The notes under the pieces were generated by a model. It was not told where the DNA came from and did not search any database. It worked only from the letters and a program-made list of their open reading frames with translations. From Lysobacteraceae bacterium (lineage in GTDB: Bacteria > Pseudomonadota > Gammaproteobacteria > Xanthomonadales > Rhodanobacteraceae), in the NCBI GenBank assembly GCA_021372495.1, contig JAJFUF010000045.1:97015-161014 (forward strand): 64,000 bases of DNA. Reading direction: 5' to 3'. Positions 43,009 to 53,489 of the stretch are shown one piece after another. The position numbers and the translations under genes were made by a program. Within the stretch, counting starts at the first letter, position 1, and each line of letters opens with the position of its first letter.

Positions 43009-44742
43009 TCAATCCTTGGTCACGCGGTTGATTTCGGCCAGGCTGGTGACGCCGTTCCTGACCTTGAGCAGGGCCGAGGCGCGCAGGTCGCGCACGCCGG
43101 CGCGCTTCGCCGCTTCGGCGATCTGCAGCGCGTTGCCGCCGGCCAGCACGATCTTCTGGATCTCGTCGGTCATCAGCATCACCTGGTAGATGCCGACGCG
43201 GCCCTTGTAGCCCTCGTTGCAGCCGGAGCAGCCGACCGCGTCGAAGATGTGCATCCCCGCATCGATTTCCTGCTGGGTGAAGCCTTCGGCGAGCAGCGCC
43301 GCGGCGGGCAGCTCCAGCGGCTTCTTGCAGTCGTGCAGGCGGCGCGCCAGGCGCTGCGCGATCACCAGCGTCACCGACGAGGTGATGTTGTACGGCGCGA
43401 TGCCCATGTTCATCAGGCGCGCGATGGTCTGCGGCGCGTCGTTGGTGTGCAACGTGGACAGCACCATGTGGCCGGTCTGCGCGGCCTTGATCGCGATCTC
43501 GGCGGTTTCCAGGTCGCGGATCTCGCCGACCATGATCACGTCCGGGTCCTGGCGCAGGAACGAGCGCAGCGCGGCGGCGAAGGTCATGCCGCGCTTGACG
43601 TTCTGCTGCACCTGGTTGACGCCGGGCAGGCGGATTTCGACCGGGTCCTCGACGGTGGAGATGTTGCGGCCGTCGGTGTTGAGGATGTTCAGCGCGGTGT
43701 ACAGCGACACGGTCTTGCCGGAGCCGGTCGGGCCGGTCACCAGCACCATGCCGTACGGCCGCTCGATGGCGCTGAGGAACAGGTTCTTCTGGTCCTCCTC
43801 GTAGCCGAGCTTCTCGATGCCGAGGCGCGCCGCCGAGCCGTCGAGGATGCGCAGCACCACCTTTTCGCCGAACAGGGTCGGGCAGGTGCTGACGCGGAAG
43901 TCGACCGCCTTGCCCTTGGACAGGTTCAGCTTGATGCGGCCGTCCTGCGGCACGCGGCGCTCGGCGATGTCGAGGCCGGACATCACCTTCAGGCGCGAGG
44001 CGATGCGCGTGCTCAGCTTGATCGGCGGCGACGCCACGCTGCGCAGGATGCCGTCCATGCGGAAGCGCACGCGGTAGTTCGCCTCGTAAGGTTCGAAGTG
44101 GATGTCCGAGGCGCCGCGCTTGATCGCGTCGACCAGCACCTTGTTGACGAACTTCACCACCGGCGCGTCGTCGTTGGCGCTGGCGTCGACACCGCCGCCG
44201 CCGGCCTCGCCTTCCTCGTCCGTGCTGCCGAGATCGAGGTTCTCCAGGCCCTCGGCGTCGTCGAGGCCGGCGATCGAGGGGCCGGCATTGTTCAGCGCGT
44301 GCTCGATCGCGCGCTGCAGGTGCTGGTCCTCGACCAGGATCGGCTCGACCGTGCAGTTGGAGTGGAACTTGATCTCGTCGAGCGCGCGGAAGTTGGTCGG
44401 GTCGGAGATGCCGACGAACAGGCGATTGCCGCGCTTGAACAGCGGCAGCGCGCGGTGCTTCTGGATCAGCTCCTCGCTGACCAGCTTCACCGGCATGTGC
44501 ACCGCGTCCAGCGCGGTCACGTCGAACAGCGGCATGCCGAACTCGGCCGAGGCGGCGTTCGCCACGCGCGTGCCGTCGACCAGGCCGTGTTCGACCAGGT
44601 ACACGCTGATCGGGATTTTCTGCTTGGCCGATTCTTCCGCCGCGGTGCGGGCGTCGGCTTCCGGCAAGGCGCCCTCGGCCACCAGCCGGCGGGCGATGCC
44701 CGTCAGTCCGATGACCGCGGTAGGGTTCATCTGGGTCGCCAT
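43009..44742 (-). CDS. pilB: Type IV pilus assembly ATPase PilB
   Basis: 577 residues. The N-terminal GspE/MshEN domain is followed by the ATPase core with Walker A GPTGSGKTVSLY, Walker B RQDPDVIMVGEIRDLETAEI, an Asp/His box GHMVLSTLHTND, and a zinc-binding cysteine set (HDCKKP ... GCSGCNEGY). It powers pilus extension. The start at 44742 (MATQMNPTAV) is used; ATG 44730 is possible. Ribosome-site quality is poor at both. Unlike in most Xanthomonadales, pilA is not adjacent but 18.7 kb away across a glycan island. Confidence 0.95.
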   Translation of the reverse strand: MATQMNPTAVIGLTGIARRLVAEGALPEADARTAAEESAKQKIPISVYLVEHGLVDGTRVANAASAEFGMPLFDVTALDAVHMPVKLVSEELIQKHRALPLFKRGNRLFVGISDPTNFRALDEIKFHSNCTVEPILVEDQHLQRAIEHALNNAGPSIAGLDDAEGLENLDLGSTDEEGEAGGGGVDASANDDAPVVKFVNKVLVDAIKRGASDIHFEPYEANYRVRFRMDGILRSVASPPIKLSTRIASRLKVMSGLDIAERRVPQDGRIKLNLSKGKAVDFRVSTCPTLFGEKVVLRILDGSAARLGIEKLGYEEDQKNLFLSAIERPYGMVLVTGPTGSGKTVSLYTALNILNTDGRNISTVEDPVEIRLPGVNQVQQNVKRGMTFAAALRSFLRQDPDVIMVGEIRDLETAEIAIKAAQTGHMVLSTLHTNDAPQTIARLMNMGIAPYNITSSVTLVIAQRLARRLHDCKKPLELPAAALLAEGFTQQEIDAGMHIFDAVGCSGCNEGYKGRVGIYQVMLMTDEIQKIVLAGGNALQIAEAAKRAGVRDLRASALLKVRNGVTSLAEINRVTKD

Positions 44743-45060
44743 AGGAATGTTCTGTAAGCCCCCGAATCCGCGGCCAATGTACCGCAAAAAGGCGCGACCG
44801 TGGCAGACCTGCCGCGGCGGCCCCCGAACGGCCCGCCCGCCGGTTTCCGAAGCTTCGCCGTTTGCCCGGGCGGCGGGAAGCGAACCCGGTCACGTTTGGG
44901 CCCGCGGCCCGCGATTCGTCCGCCTGCGGCGCGGGTTTCCTCCCCGGCAACGCAGGAGCGGCTGGGGGGAGGAACCCCGACCCCGGAATGCGATCCCGAC
45001 CCCATCCGTCCCGCCGAGGCGGGGCGGGAGCCCACCGGCCGGGAAGGAAGTCGCCCGGCC
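44743..45060. other. 318-base non-coding region between pilB and the DegT aminotransferase
   Basis: No gene is supported. It holds a family F-like fragment (CGCAGGAGCGGCTGGGG at about 44951) and a C/G-rich hairpin (CCCGCCGAGGCGGGG near 45009). A minus-strand TACATT about 45 bases before pilB is a weak -10 candidate. I see no convincing sigma-54 site for pilB. Confidence 0.6.
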
Positions 45061-46236
45061 TCAGGACCCGCCCAGCGCGCGGTGAACGGCGCGGATCACG
45101 CGTTCCGCCTGGGCGTCGTCCAGCGCCGGCGACAGCGGCAGGCTGGCCGTGCTGCGGCCCAGGCGCATCGCGTTCGGCCACTGCTCGGGACGCCAGCCGA
45201 AGCGCTGCTGGTAATAGGGATGCTCGGGCACGGCGAGGTAGTGCACGCCGGTGCCGATGCGCGCCGCGTTCATCGCCTCGAGGAAGGCGTCGCGGGCGAG
45301 GCCGCAGCGCGCCTCGTCCAGCATGATCGTGAAGAGGTGGTGCGCGTGGCGCGTGCCCGCTTCGGGCGGGGCCGGCAGTGCGACCGGCAGATCGGCGAAA
45401 GCGTCCATGTAGCGCATCCACAGCGCGGCGCGGCGGCGCCAGGCGGACTCGACGCGCGCGAGCTGGTGGATGCCGATCGCGGCCTGCAGGTCCATCATGT
45501 TGTACTTGAAGCCGGCCTCGACCACCTGGTAGTGCCGGTAGCCGCGGTCGCCGAAGCGGTGCCAGGCGTCCTTGCTCATGCCGTGCAGGGCCAGCACCTT
45601 GGCGCGCGCAACGTGCGCCTCGTCGCGGCCGAGGATCATGCCGCCCTCGCCGGTAACCACGTTCTTGGTGGCGTAGAAGCTGAAGCAGCCGAAGTCGCCG
45701 AAGGTGCCGGCCTTGCGGCCGCGGTACTCGGCCTCGATCGCGTGCGCGCAATCCTCGATCACGAGCAGGCCGTGCTTCGCCGCGATCGCCATGATGCGGT
45801 CCATCTCGCATGGCCGGCCGGCGAAGTGCACCGGCAGGATCGCGCGCGTGCGCGGCGTGATCGCGGCCTCGACCGCGGCCGGGTCGAGGTTCTGCGTGAC
45901 GGGATCGACGTCGGCCAGCACCGGCGTCAGGCCGGCGTGGATGATCGCATTGACGGTCGCGCAGAAGGTCAGCGGCGTGGTGATCACCTCCGCGCCGGGC
46001 TCCAGTCCGGCGGCGACCATGGCGACGTGCAGCGCCGCGGTGCAGGAATTCACCGCCGCCACCCGCGCGGGCGCGACGCCCTTGAAGGCGGCGAAGTCGC
46101 GCTCGAACTGCGCGACGCGCGGGCCGGTGCCGAGCCAGCCCGAGCGTAGGCAGGCCTCGACTTCGGCGATCTCGGCCTCGGCGATGTCGGGCGCGCCGAA
46201 GACGAGGAAGGGTTCCGCCGCTGGGGTCTCGTTCAT
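45061..46236 (-). CDS. DegT/DnrJ/EryC1 sugar aminotransferase
   Basis: 391-residue PLP enzyme that installs an amino group on a keto-sugar nucleotide. The substrate-recognition N-terminus is LVFGAPDIAEAEIAEVEACL and SGWLGTGPRV. NSCTAALHVA, EDCAHAIEAEYRG and the PLP lysine in SFYATKNVVTGEGGM (usual ATK form of the ArnB/FdtB class) are present. Its closest relatives are probably UDP-4-keto-sugar aminotransferases. It is distinct from pseC at 51613 and divergent from the GT2 gene, so it may make a second aminosugar. Confidence 0.85.
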   Translation of the reverse strand: MNETPAAEPFLVFGAPDIAEAEIAEVEACLRSGWLGTGPRVAQFERDFAAFKGVAPARVAAVNSCTAALHVAMVAAGLEPGAEVITTPLTFCATVNAIIHAGLTPVLADVDPVTQNLDPAAVEAAITPRTRAILPVHFAGRPCEMDRIMAIAAKHGLLVIEDCAHAIEAEYRGRKAGTFGDFGCFSFYATKNVVTGEGGMILGRDEAHVARAKVLALHGMSKDAWHRFGDRGYRHYQVVEAGFKYNMMDLQAAIGIHQLARVESAWRRRAALWMRYMDAFADLPVALPAPPEAGTRHAHHLFTIMLDEARCGLARDAFLEAMNAARIGTGVHYLAVPEHPYYQQRFGWRPEQWPNAMRLGRSTASLPLSPALDDAQAERVIRAVHRALGGS

Positions 46237-46301
46237 GCGTGGGGCGTCCGCGCCGCAAAGCGGCTATTGCATCCCAGCGCGCCGCTCGTCGCAAGCGTGC
46301 C

Positions 46302-46325
46302 CCTGCAGGAGCGGCCCACGCGCGT
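46302..46325. repeat. Family F repeat fragment
   Basis: CCCTGCAGGAGCGGCCCACG, in the divergent DegT-GT2 region. Confidence 0.4.
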
Positions 46326-46367
46326 TTGCATGCGCACCGTCACGCCGGAACCGCCGCCGCTTCGCGT

Positions 46368-46373
46368 TATCAT
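46368..46373 (+). promoter_or_regulatory. -10 box candidate for the glycan gene cluster
   Basis: TATCAT lies 27 bases before the TTG start of the first plus-strand glycan gene; GGGGAA at 46387-46392 is the ribosome site. Confidence 0.4.
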
Positions 46374-46400
46374 GCGCCGGTCGCACGGGGAATCGAGACC

Positions 46401-47249
46401 TTGCTGAGCATCGTTCTGCCCGCCAAAAACGAGGCGCCGGCCCTGGTCGGCCTGCTGCCGCGCCTGCGCGAGGCGCAGCCGGATGCCGAGATCATCGTCG
46501 TCGACGACGGCTCCAGCGACGGCACGCCCGCGCTGTGCGCGCAGCACGGCGTGCGCTGCCTGTCCTCGCCGTACTCGATGGGCAACGGCGCGGCGATCAA
46601 GCGTGGCGCGCGCGCCGCCGCCGGCGACGTGCTGGTGTTCATGGATGCCGACGGCCAGCACGATCCGGCCGACATCGCGCGCCTGCTGGCGCGGCTCGAC
46701 AAGGGCTACGACATGGTGGTCGGCGCGCGCGACTGGGACGGCCAGGCCGGCGTCGGCCGCGGCCTCGCCAACACGCTGTACAACTGGCTGGCCAGCCGCA
46801 TGACCGGCGCCCGCGTCGCCGACCTCACCTCCGGCTTCCGCGCGGTGCGCGCCGACAAGTTCCGCGAGTTCCTGCATCTGCTGCCGAACGGATTCTCGTA
46901 TCCGACCACCAGCACCATGGCGTTCTTCCGCAGCGCCTACGCGGTCGCCTACGAACCGATCCGCGTCGTCCAGCGCATCGGCCGCAGCCACATCCGCCCG
47001 CTGCGCGACGGCGTGCGCTTCCTGCTGATCATCTTCAAGATCGCCACGCTGTACTCGCCGCTGAAGCTGTTCGTGCCGGCCAGCGCGCTGTTCTTCCTGC
47101 TGGGGTGCGTCAACTACGCCCACACGTTCCTTCACGAGGGGCGGTTGACCAACATGACCGCGCTGCTGTGGAGCGCGTCGGTGATCGTGTTCCTGATCGG
47201 GCTGATCTCGGAGCAGATCACCGCGCTGCTGTATCGGCCCTTGCATTGA
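46401..47249 (+). CDS. GT2 glycosyltransferase, polyprenyl-phosphate sugar synthase-like
   Basis: 282 residues if the TTG at 46401 is used; it follows GGGGAA by eight bases, and no in-frame ATG lies near. The GT-A domain has LSIVLPAKNEAPAL, IIVVDDGSSDGT, MGNGAAIKRGARAAAGDVLV and the DxD region FMDADGQHDPADIAR. Two C-terminal transmembrane helices follow (LFVPASALFFLLG..., LLWSASVIVFLIGLISEQI). The layout is that of dolichyl/undecaprenyl-phosphate sugar synthases, which make membrane donors for GT-C enzymes; two GT-C candidates lie in this island. Confidence 0.8.
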   Translation: MLSIVLPAKNEAPALVGLLPRLREAQPDAEIIVVDDGSSDGTPALCAQHGVRCLSSPYSMGNGAAIKRGARAAAGDVLVFMDADGQHDPADIARLLARLDKGYDMVVGARDWDGQAGVGRGLANTLYNWLASRMTGARVADLTSGFRAVRADKFREFLHLLPNGFSYPTTSTMAFFRSAYAVAYEPIRVVQRIGRSHIRPLRDGVRFLLIIFKIATLYSPLKLFVPASALFFLLGCVNYAHTFLHEGRLTNMTALLWSASVIVFLIGLISEQITALLYRPLH

Positions 47250-47296
47250 AGGCGACCCCGCTCCGCACGCATCCTGCCGCGAGGTGCCGTCCGCTC

Positions 47297-48418
47297 ATGC
47301 GTGTGCTCATGGTGAGTACGTCCTATCCGCGCGACGCGTCCGACTGGCGCGGGATCTTCATGGCCTACCTCGCGGGCGCGCTCGCCCGTGCGGACCAGGT
47401 CCAGCTCGCGCTCTGGGCGCCGCCGGGCGAGCTGCACGCGTGCGCCGCCTTCGCCACCTCGCCGCGCGAGGCCGACTGGTTGTCCGGGCTGATGGCCCGG
47501 GGCGGCATTTCGCACTGGATGCGCACGCAGCCGCTGGCGGGGCTCGCCGCGGCCTGGCGCCTGCTGCGCCTGCTGCGCGCCGCTTATCGGCGCCTGACCG
47601 ACGTGGACATCTACCACATCAACTGGCTGCAGTGCGCACTGCCGCTGCCCGACAACGGCAAGCCCGCGCTGATCACGGTGCTGGGCAACGACATGAAGCT
47701 GCTGCGGCTGCCGTTGATGCGTGCCGCCCTGCGGCGCGCGATGCGGGGCCGCAAGGTCGCCATCTGCCCGAACGCGCGCTGGATGGACGCGCCGCTGCGC
47801 GCCGCGTTCGGCGACGTCGCGACCGTCATCCCGGTGGTTTTCGGCATCGATCCGCTCTGGTATGCGATCGAGCGCGACATCCGCGCGGGCGAGCCGCGCC
47901 GCTGGCTTGCGGTGACGCGCCTGACCGCGAACAAGCTCGGTCCGCTCTTCGAATGGTCGGAGCCGCTGTTCCGCGACGGCGCGCGCGAATTGCACCTGTT
48001 CGGCCCGATGCAGGAAAACATCGCGGTGCCGGCATGGGTCCACTACCACGGCTCCGCCACGCCGGAGCAGCTTGCGGGCGAATGGTTCCCTCGCGCGCAC
48101 GGCCTGGTCACGCTGAGCCGGCATGCCGAGGGACGCCCGCAGGTGATGCTGGAAGCGATGGCCGCGGGGCTGCCGATCGTCGCCTCGCGCATGCCCGCGC
48201 ATGCGGACATCGTCGCCGATGGCGTCACCGGCGCCCTGTGCGATTCCGCCGCGGCTTACGCCGACGCGCTGCGCGCCCTGGAAGATATCGGGACCAATCG
48301 CCGCTTCGGCGCGGCGGCGCGCGCCTGGGCCGCCCGCGAGATCGGCACCTGGGACGACTGCGCCGGCCGTTATGTAGACATCTACCGGCGGCTGCTGGGG
48401 CGCGATGCCGATGCGTGA
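47297..48418 (+). CDS. GT4-type (GT-B) glycosyltransferase
   Basis: 373 residues. RVLMVSTSYPRDASDWRGIF at the start and HAEGRPQVMLEAMAAGLPIV, containing the EX7E donor site, place it in GT4. LAVTRLTANKLGPLFEWS corresponds to the family's phosphate-binding KR region in weakened form. It is probably cytoplasmic and membrane associated, extending the island's glycan. It overlaps the epimerase gene by up to 14 bases. The sugar is unknown. Confidence 0.85.
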   Translation: MRVLMVSTSYPRDASDWRGIFMAYLAGALARADQVQLALWAPPGELHACAAFATSPREADWLSGLMARGGISHWMRTQPLAGLAAAWRLLRLLRAAYRRLTDVDIYHINWLQCALPLPDNGKPALITVLGNDMKLLRLPLMRAALRRAMRGRKVAICPNARWMDAPLRAAFGDVATVIPVVFGIDPLWYAIERDIRAGEPRRWLAVTRLTANKLGPLFEWSEPLFRDGARELHLFGPMQENIAVPAWVHYHGSATPEQLAGEWFPRAHGLVTLSRHAEGRPQVMLEAMAAGLPIVASRMPAHADIVADGVTGALCDSAAAYADALRALEDIGTNRRFGAAARAWAAREIGTWDDCAGRYVDIYRRLLGRDADA

Positions 48419-49337
48419 CCGCATCCTGATCCTCGGTGCCGGCGGATTCGTCGGCAGGCATCTGGCGCGAGCGCTCGCGCAGCGCGGCGAGCGGGTCATC
48501 GCCGCCGGCCGCAGCGCGTTCGATCCGGCCGCGGCGGGTATCGAGACGCAGGTGGGCGAACTGCGCGCGCCGCAGGACTTCCTGCCGCTGCTGGCGCGCA
48601 GTCGCGCCGTCGTGCATCTGGCGTCGGCTTCCACGCCGGGCAGCACCGCGGCACAGCCGCTGCTGGAGCTGGAACAGAACCTGCGCCCGACGCTGGCGCT
48701 GCTGCAGGCGCTGCAGGAGCATCCGGCGACGCCGCTGCTCTACGTGTCCTCCGGCGGCACGCTCTACGGCGCGCAGGACGACCGCCGCGCGGACGAATCC
48801 GCGCCCGTCTCGCCGCGCTCGTATCACGGGGCGGGCAAGATCGCCGCCGAGTCCTTCATCGCCGCCTGGTGCAGCCAGTTCCGCGCCGCGGCCACGATCC
48901 TGCGGCCCTCCAACCTGTACGGGCCGGGGCAGACCGAGCGGGCCGGCTTCGGCGTGATCCCCACCGCGTTCGGCAAGATCCTGCGCGGCGAGGCGCTGCA
49001 CGTGTGGGGCGACGGATCGGCGATGCGCGACTACCTCTACATCGACGACTTCATCCGCCTGTGCATCGCCGTCCTCGACGCGGAGCCTTCGCGCGGGTCG
49101 CGCGTGGTCAACGCTTGCAGCGGCGCCAGCGTCAGCCTCGAAGCGTTGTTCGCCGAAATCGAGCGCGTGACCGGGCGGCGCCTGCAGCGCACCTACGATG
49201 CCTCGCGCGCCGTGGACGCGCCGCGCGTGAACATGGACGCGTCGCTGGCGCGCGAAATCTACGGCTGGATGCCGGATACGTCCCTGCACGAGGGGCTCAG
49301 GCGGACATGGGAATGGTTCGGCACTACCCGGCATTGA
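48405..49337 (+). CDS. NAD-dependent sugar epimerase/dehydratase (extended SDR)
   Basis: 310 residues with Rossmann motif ILGAGGFVGRHLARAL, LYVSSGGTLYG (catalytic Ser/Thr strand), RPSNLYGPGQ and GDGSAMRDYLYIDDFIRL, typical of UDP-glucose-4-epimerase-like SDRs. Where most members read YGxSK, this one reads SYHGAGKIAAE, so the Tyr is one residue further from the Lys than in the YxxxK motif. Activity may be normal if His or a shifted Tyr serves, but this is uncertain. ATG 48411 is an alternative start. Confidence 0.82.
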   Translation: MPMRDRILILGAGGFVGRHLARALAQRGERVIAAGRSAFDPAAAGIETQVGELRAPQDFLPLLARSRAVVHLASASTPGSTAAQPLLELEQNLRPTLALLQALQEHPATPLLYVSSGGTLYGAQDDRRADESAPVSPRSYHGAGKIAAESFIAAWCSQFRAAATILRPSNLYGPGQTERAGFGVIPTAFGKILRGEALHVWGDGSAMRDYLYIDDFIRLCIAVLDAEPSRGSRVVNACSGASVSLEALFAEIERVTGRRLQRTYDASRAVDAPRVNMDASLAREIYGWMPDTSLHEGLRRTWEWFGTTRH

Positions 49338-50356
49338 ATCGCCCGGCGGCGCCGGACTGCTCGGTCTGCATCGCCAACTACAACGGCGCGGACCTGCTCG
49401 TCGATTGCCTGGATTCGGTGCTGGCGCAGCGCGGCGGCGTGTCGATCGAGATCATCGTCCACGACGACGCCTCCACCGACGGGTCGGTAGCGCTGTTGCG
49501 CGAACGCTATCCGCAAGTGGAACTGCTCGCGAGCGCCGACAACGTCGGCTTCTGCGTCGGCAACAACCGCATGGTGGCGCACGCCCGCGGCGCGTACGTC
49601 CTGCTGCTCAACAACGACGCCGCGCTGTATCCGGACGCACTGGAGACGCTGCTGGCGGATGCCCGCGCAAGGGCGCGTCCCTGCCTGCTGACGCTGCCGC
49701 AGTACGACTGGGAAACCGGCGTCCTCGTCGACAGGGGCTGCCGGCTCGATCCGTTCTACAACCCGGTGCCCAACCTCGACCCGCGGCGCACCGACGTGGC
49801 GATGACCATCGGCGCCTGCCTGTTCGTTCCGCGCGCGACGTGGGTGGAACTGGGCGGCTTTCCGGAGTGGATGGAATCGATCGGCGAGGACCTGTACCTG
49901 TGCTGCCTGGCGCGCCTGCGCGGTGTCGCCGTGGCGGTCGCGCCGCGCAGCGGCTATCGGCATCGCCAGGGCGTCAGCTTCGGCGGCAATCGCGTGCAGG
50001 CCGGCAAGCTGCGCACGACCTTCCGTCGGCGCCGCCTGAGCGAACGCAACAAGACGGCGACGATGCTCGTCTGCACGCCCACCCGGCTGGTCTGGCCGCT
50101 GCTGGCGCTGCATCTCGTCGTGCTGAGCCTGGAGGGTGCGATCATGGCCGCCTTGCGGCGCGATGCGCGGATCTGGCGCGAAATCTACGCCCCGGTCTGG
50201 GCGCTCGTCGCGTCCGGCCGGCACGAGCTGCGTGCGCGGCGCCGGCAGGTCCAGGCGGACCGGCGGATCGGCCTGCGCGCCTACGCCCGCGGGTTCGTGC
50301 CCGTGCCGCGCAAGCTGTCGATGCTGCTGCGGCACGGGCTGCCGACGGTAAGGTGA
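49307..50356 (+). CDS. GT2 glycosyltransferase (rhamnosyltransferase-like)
   Basis: 349 residues. It has the GT-A motifs CSVCIANYNGADLLVDCLDS, IIVHDDASTDGSVALL and LLLNNDAALYPDALETLL (DxD equivalent NND), plus GGFPEWMESIGEDLYLC for the acceptor/catalytic Asp. A hydrophobic helix near 245-270 and a basic C-terminus suggest membrane attachment. It overlaps the epimerase by 31 bases. The start (ATG 49307) could be 49313. The product is likely a glycan chain-extending enzyme. Confidence 0.83.
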   Translation: MGMVRHYPALNRPAAPDCSVCIANYNGADLLVDCLDSVLAQRGGVSIEIIVHDDASTDGSVALLRERYPQVELLASADNVGFCVGNNRMVAHARGAYVLLLNNDAALYPDALETLLADARARARPCLLTLPQYDWETGVLVDRGCRLDPFYNPVPNLDPRRTDVAMTIGACLFVPRATWVELGGFPEWMESIGEDLYLCCLARLRGVAVAVAPRSGYRHRQGVSFGGNRVQAGKLRTTFRRRRLSERNKTATMLVCTPTRLVWPLLALHLVVLSLEGAIMAALRRDARIWREIYAPVWALVASGRHELRARRRQVQADRRIGLRAYARGFVPVPRKLSMLLRHGLPTVR

Positions 50357-51609
<1,253 letters not shown>

Positions 51610-51612
51610 GCC

Positions 51613-52773
51613 ATGATTCCCTACGGTCGCCAGGACATCACCCAGGCCGACGTTGACGCCGTGGTGGACGTGCTGCGCTCGGATTACCTGACGCAAGGGC
51701 CGATGGTGCCGCGTTTCGAGCAGGCGGTTGCCGGCTATTGCGGTGCGAAGCATGCGGTGGCGGTCAACAGTGCGACATCCGCCCTGCACATCGCCTGCAT
51801 GGCGCTGGGGCTGGGGCCGGGCGATTGGCTGTGGACGAGTCCGATAACGTTCGTGGCTTCGGCCAACTGCGCGTTGTACTGCGGCGCACAGGTCGATTTC
51901 GTCGACATCGATCCGGCGGCCTGGAACCTTTGTCCGACAGCGTTGGAAGCGAAGCTCGTCAAGGCCGAGAAGAAAGGGCGGCTGCCCAAGGTGGTGGTGG
52001 CAGTGCATCTGTGCGGGCAGCCGTGCGACATGCGGGCGATCCACGCGCTGGCGAAGAAATACGGCTTCCGCGTCGTCGAGGATGCGTCGCACGCCGTGGG
52101 CGGGCGGTACTGCGGAGAGCCGATCGGCACTGGGCGCTACAGCGACATCACCGTATTCAGCTTCCACCCCGTCAAGGTCATCACCACCGCCGAAGGCGGC
52201 ATGGCGCTGACCAGCGATGACGGTCTGGCCGCCAGCATGGCGCTGCTGCGCAGCCATGGCATCACCCGCGATCCGGCGCAGATGACCCACGAGTCCGATG
52301 GCCCCTGGTACTACCAGCAGATCGCGCTCGGCTACAACTACCGCATGACCGAACTGCAGGCGGCGCTGGGGATCAGCCAGATGCGGCGCATCGACGACTA
52401 CGTGGCGCGCAGGCATGCGATCGCGCGCCGCTACGACAGCCTGCTCGCCGCGCTGCCGGTCACCGTGCCGTGGCAGCATCCGGATGGCTATTCCGGCATG
52501 CACCTCTATGTCATACGCCTGAGGCTCGACCGGATCGGGCGCAGCCACCGAGAGGTCTTCGATGCCATGCGCGCCAGCGGCATCGGCGTGAACCTGCACT
52601 ACATCCCCGTGCACACCCAGCCGTATTACCAGCGTCTCGGCTTCAAGCCGGGCGACTATCCCGAGGCGGAGCGGTACTACGCGGAAGCCATAAGCCTGCC
52701 GATGTTCCCGACGATGAGCGAGGAGCAGCAGGACGACGTGGTGGCGGCACTTCGCATGGCCGTGCAGCCGTGA
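51613..52773 (+). CDS. pseC: UDP-4-amino-4,6-dideoxy-L-AltNAc aminotransferase PseC
   Basis: 386-residue DegT-family PLP enzyme, second Pse step. MIPYGRQDITQADVDAVVDV and SDYLTQGPMVPRFEQAVAGY are typical PseC starts. The PLP lysine is in FSFHPVKVITTAEGGMALTS, and HGITRDPAQM and YNYRMTELQAALGISQ complete the signature. It overlaps pseF (GTGA). Base composition is less GC-rich than the flanking housekeeping genes. Confidence 0.95.
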   Translation: MIPYGRQDITQADVDAVVDVLRSDYLTQGPMVPRFEQAVAGYCGAKHAVAVNSATSALHIACMALGLGPGDWLWTSPITFVASANCALYCGAQVDFVDIDPAAWNLCPTALEAKLVKAEKKGRLPKVVVAVHLCGQPCDMRAIHALAKKYGFRVVEDASHAVGGRYCGEPIGTGRYSDITVFSFHPVKVITTAEGGMALTSDDGLAASMALLRSHGITRDPAQMTHESDGPWYYQQIALGYNYRMTELQAALGISQMRRIDDYVARRHAIARRYDSLLAALPVTVPWQHPDGYSGMHLYVIRLRLDRIGRSHREVFDAMRASGIGVNLHYIPVHTQPYYQRLGFKPGDYPEAERYYAEAISLPMFPTMSEEQQDDVVAALRMAVQP

Positions 52774-53489
52774 AGCTTGCCATCATCCCGGCCCGAGGCG
52801 GCAGCAAGCGCATCCCGCGCAAGAACATCAAGCCGTTCTGCGGCAAACCGATCATCGCGTGGTCCATCGAGGCGGCCGTGGAGAGCGCTTGCTTCGACGA
52901 GGTCGTCGTCTCGACGGACGATGGCGAGATCGCCGAGGTTGCAAAGCGGTACGGCGCATCCGTGCCGTTCACGCGGCCGACCGGACTCGCGGACGACCAC
53001 ACCGGTACCGGCGCGGTGGTGGCCCACGCGATCGAATGGTTTGCGCGGCTTGGCAGGCCGCCGGAGCTGGCCTGCTGCATCTATGCCACGGCTCCGTTCG
53101 TGACGCCCGATGATCTCGTTAGAGGGCTGGACGTGCTCGAGCGCAGTGGCAGCGATTACGCGTTCGCCGTCACCGGCTACGCGTTCCCGATCCAGCGCGC
53201 CATCCGCATCAATGCGGCCGGCAGGGTCGAGATGTTCCATCCGGAACACTTCACCACCCGCTCCCAGGATCTCGAGCCGGCGTTTCACGATGCGGGACAG
53301 TTCTACTGGGGGCGTTCGTCCGCCTGGCTTGCCGGCAAACCGGTCTTCTCTCCGGACGCGTCGCCCGTCATCCTGCCGCGCTATCGCGTGCAGGATATCG
53401 ACACGCCCGAGGACTGGACGCACGCCGAAGGCATGTTCGGCGCCATCCAAAATGGCGCGGCCGCCTGCTGCCAGCGCAACGACAAATGA
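52770..53489 (+). CDS. pseF: Pseudaminic acid cytidylyltransferase PseF
   Basis: 239 residues starting with GTG. It activates Pse with CTP to give CMP-Pse, the donor for glycosyltransferases. AIIPARGGSKRIPRKNIKPF is the CMP-sialate synthase P-loop, and STDDGEIAEVAKRYGA, TAPFVTPDDL, HDAGQFYWGR and DIDTPEDW are PseF signatures. It overlaps both neighbours by four bases. A KDO or NeuA function is less likely because of the HDAGQFYWG motif and context. Confidence 0.94.
   Translation: MKLAIIPARGGSKRIPRKNIKPFCGKPIIAWSIEAAVESACFDEVVVSTDDGEIAEVAKRYGASVPFTRPTGLADDHTGTGAVVAHAIEWFARLGRPPELACCIYATAPFVTPDDLVRGLDVLERSGSDYAFAVTGYAFPIQRAIRINAAGRVEMFHPEHFTTRSQDLEPAFHDAGQFYWGRSSAWLAGKPVFSPDASPVILPRYRVQDIDTPEDWTHAEGMFGAIQNGAAACCQRNDK

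Noticed and set aside
44743..45060. Sigma-54 promoter before pilB
   Set aside because: A CTGCCACG-like string on the minus strand lacks the -12 GC at the required ten-base spacing.
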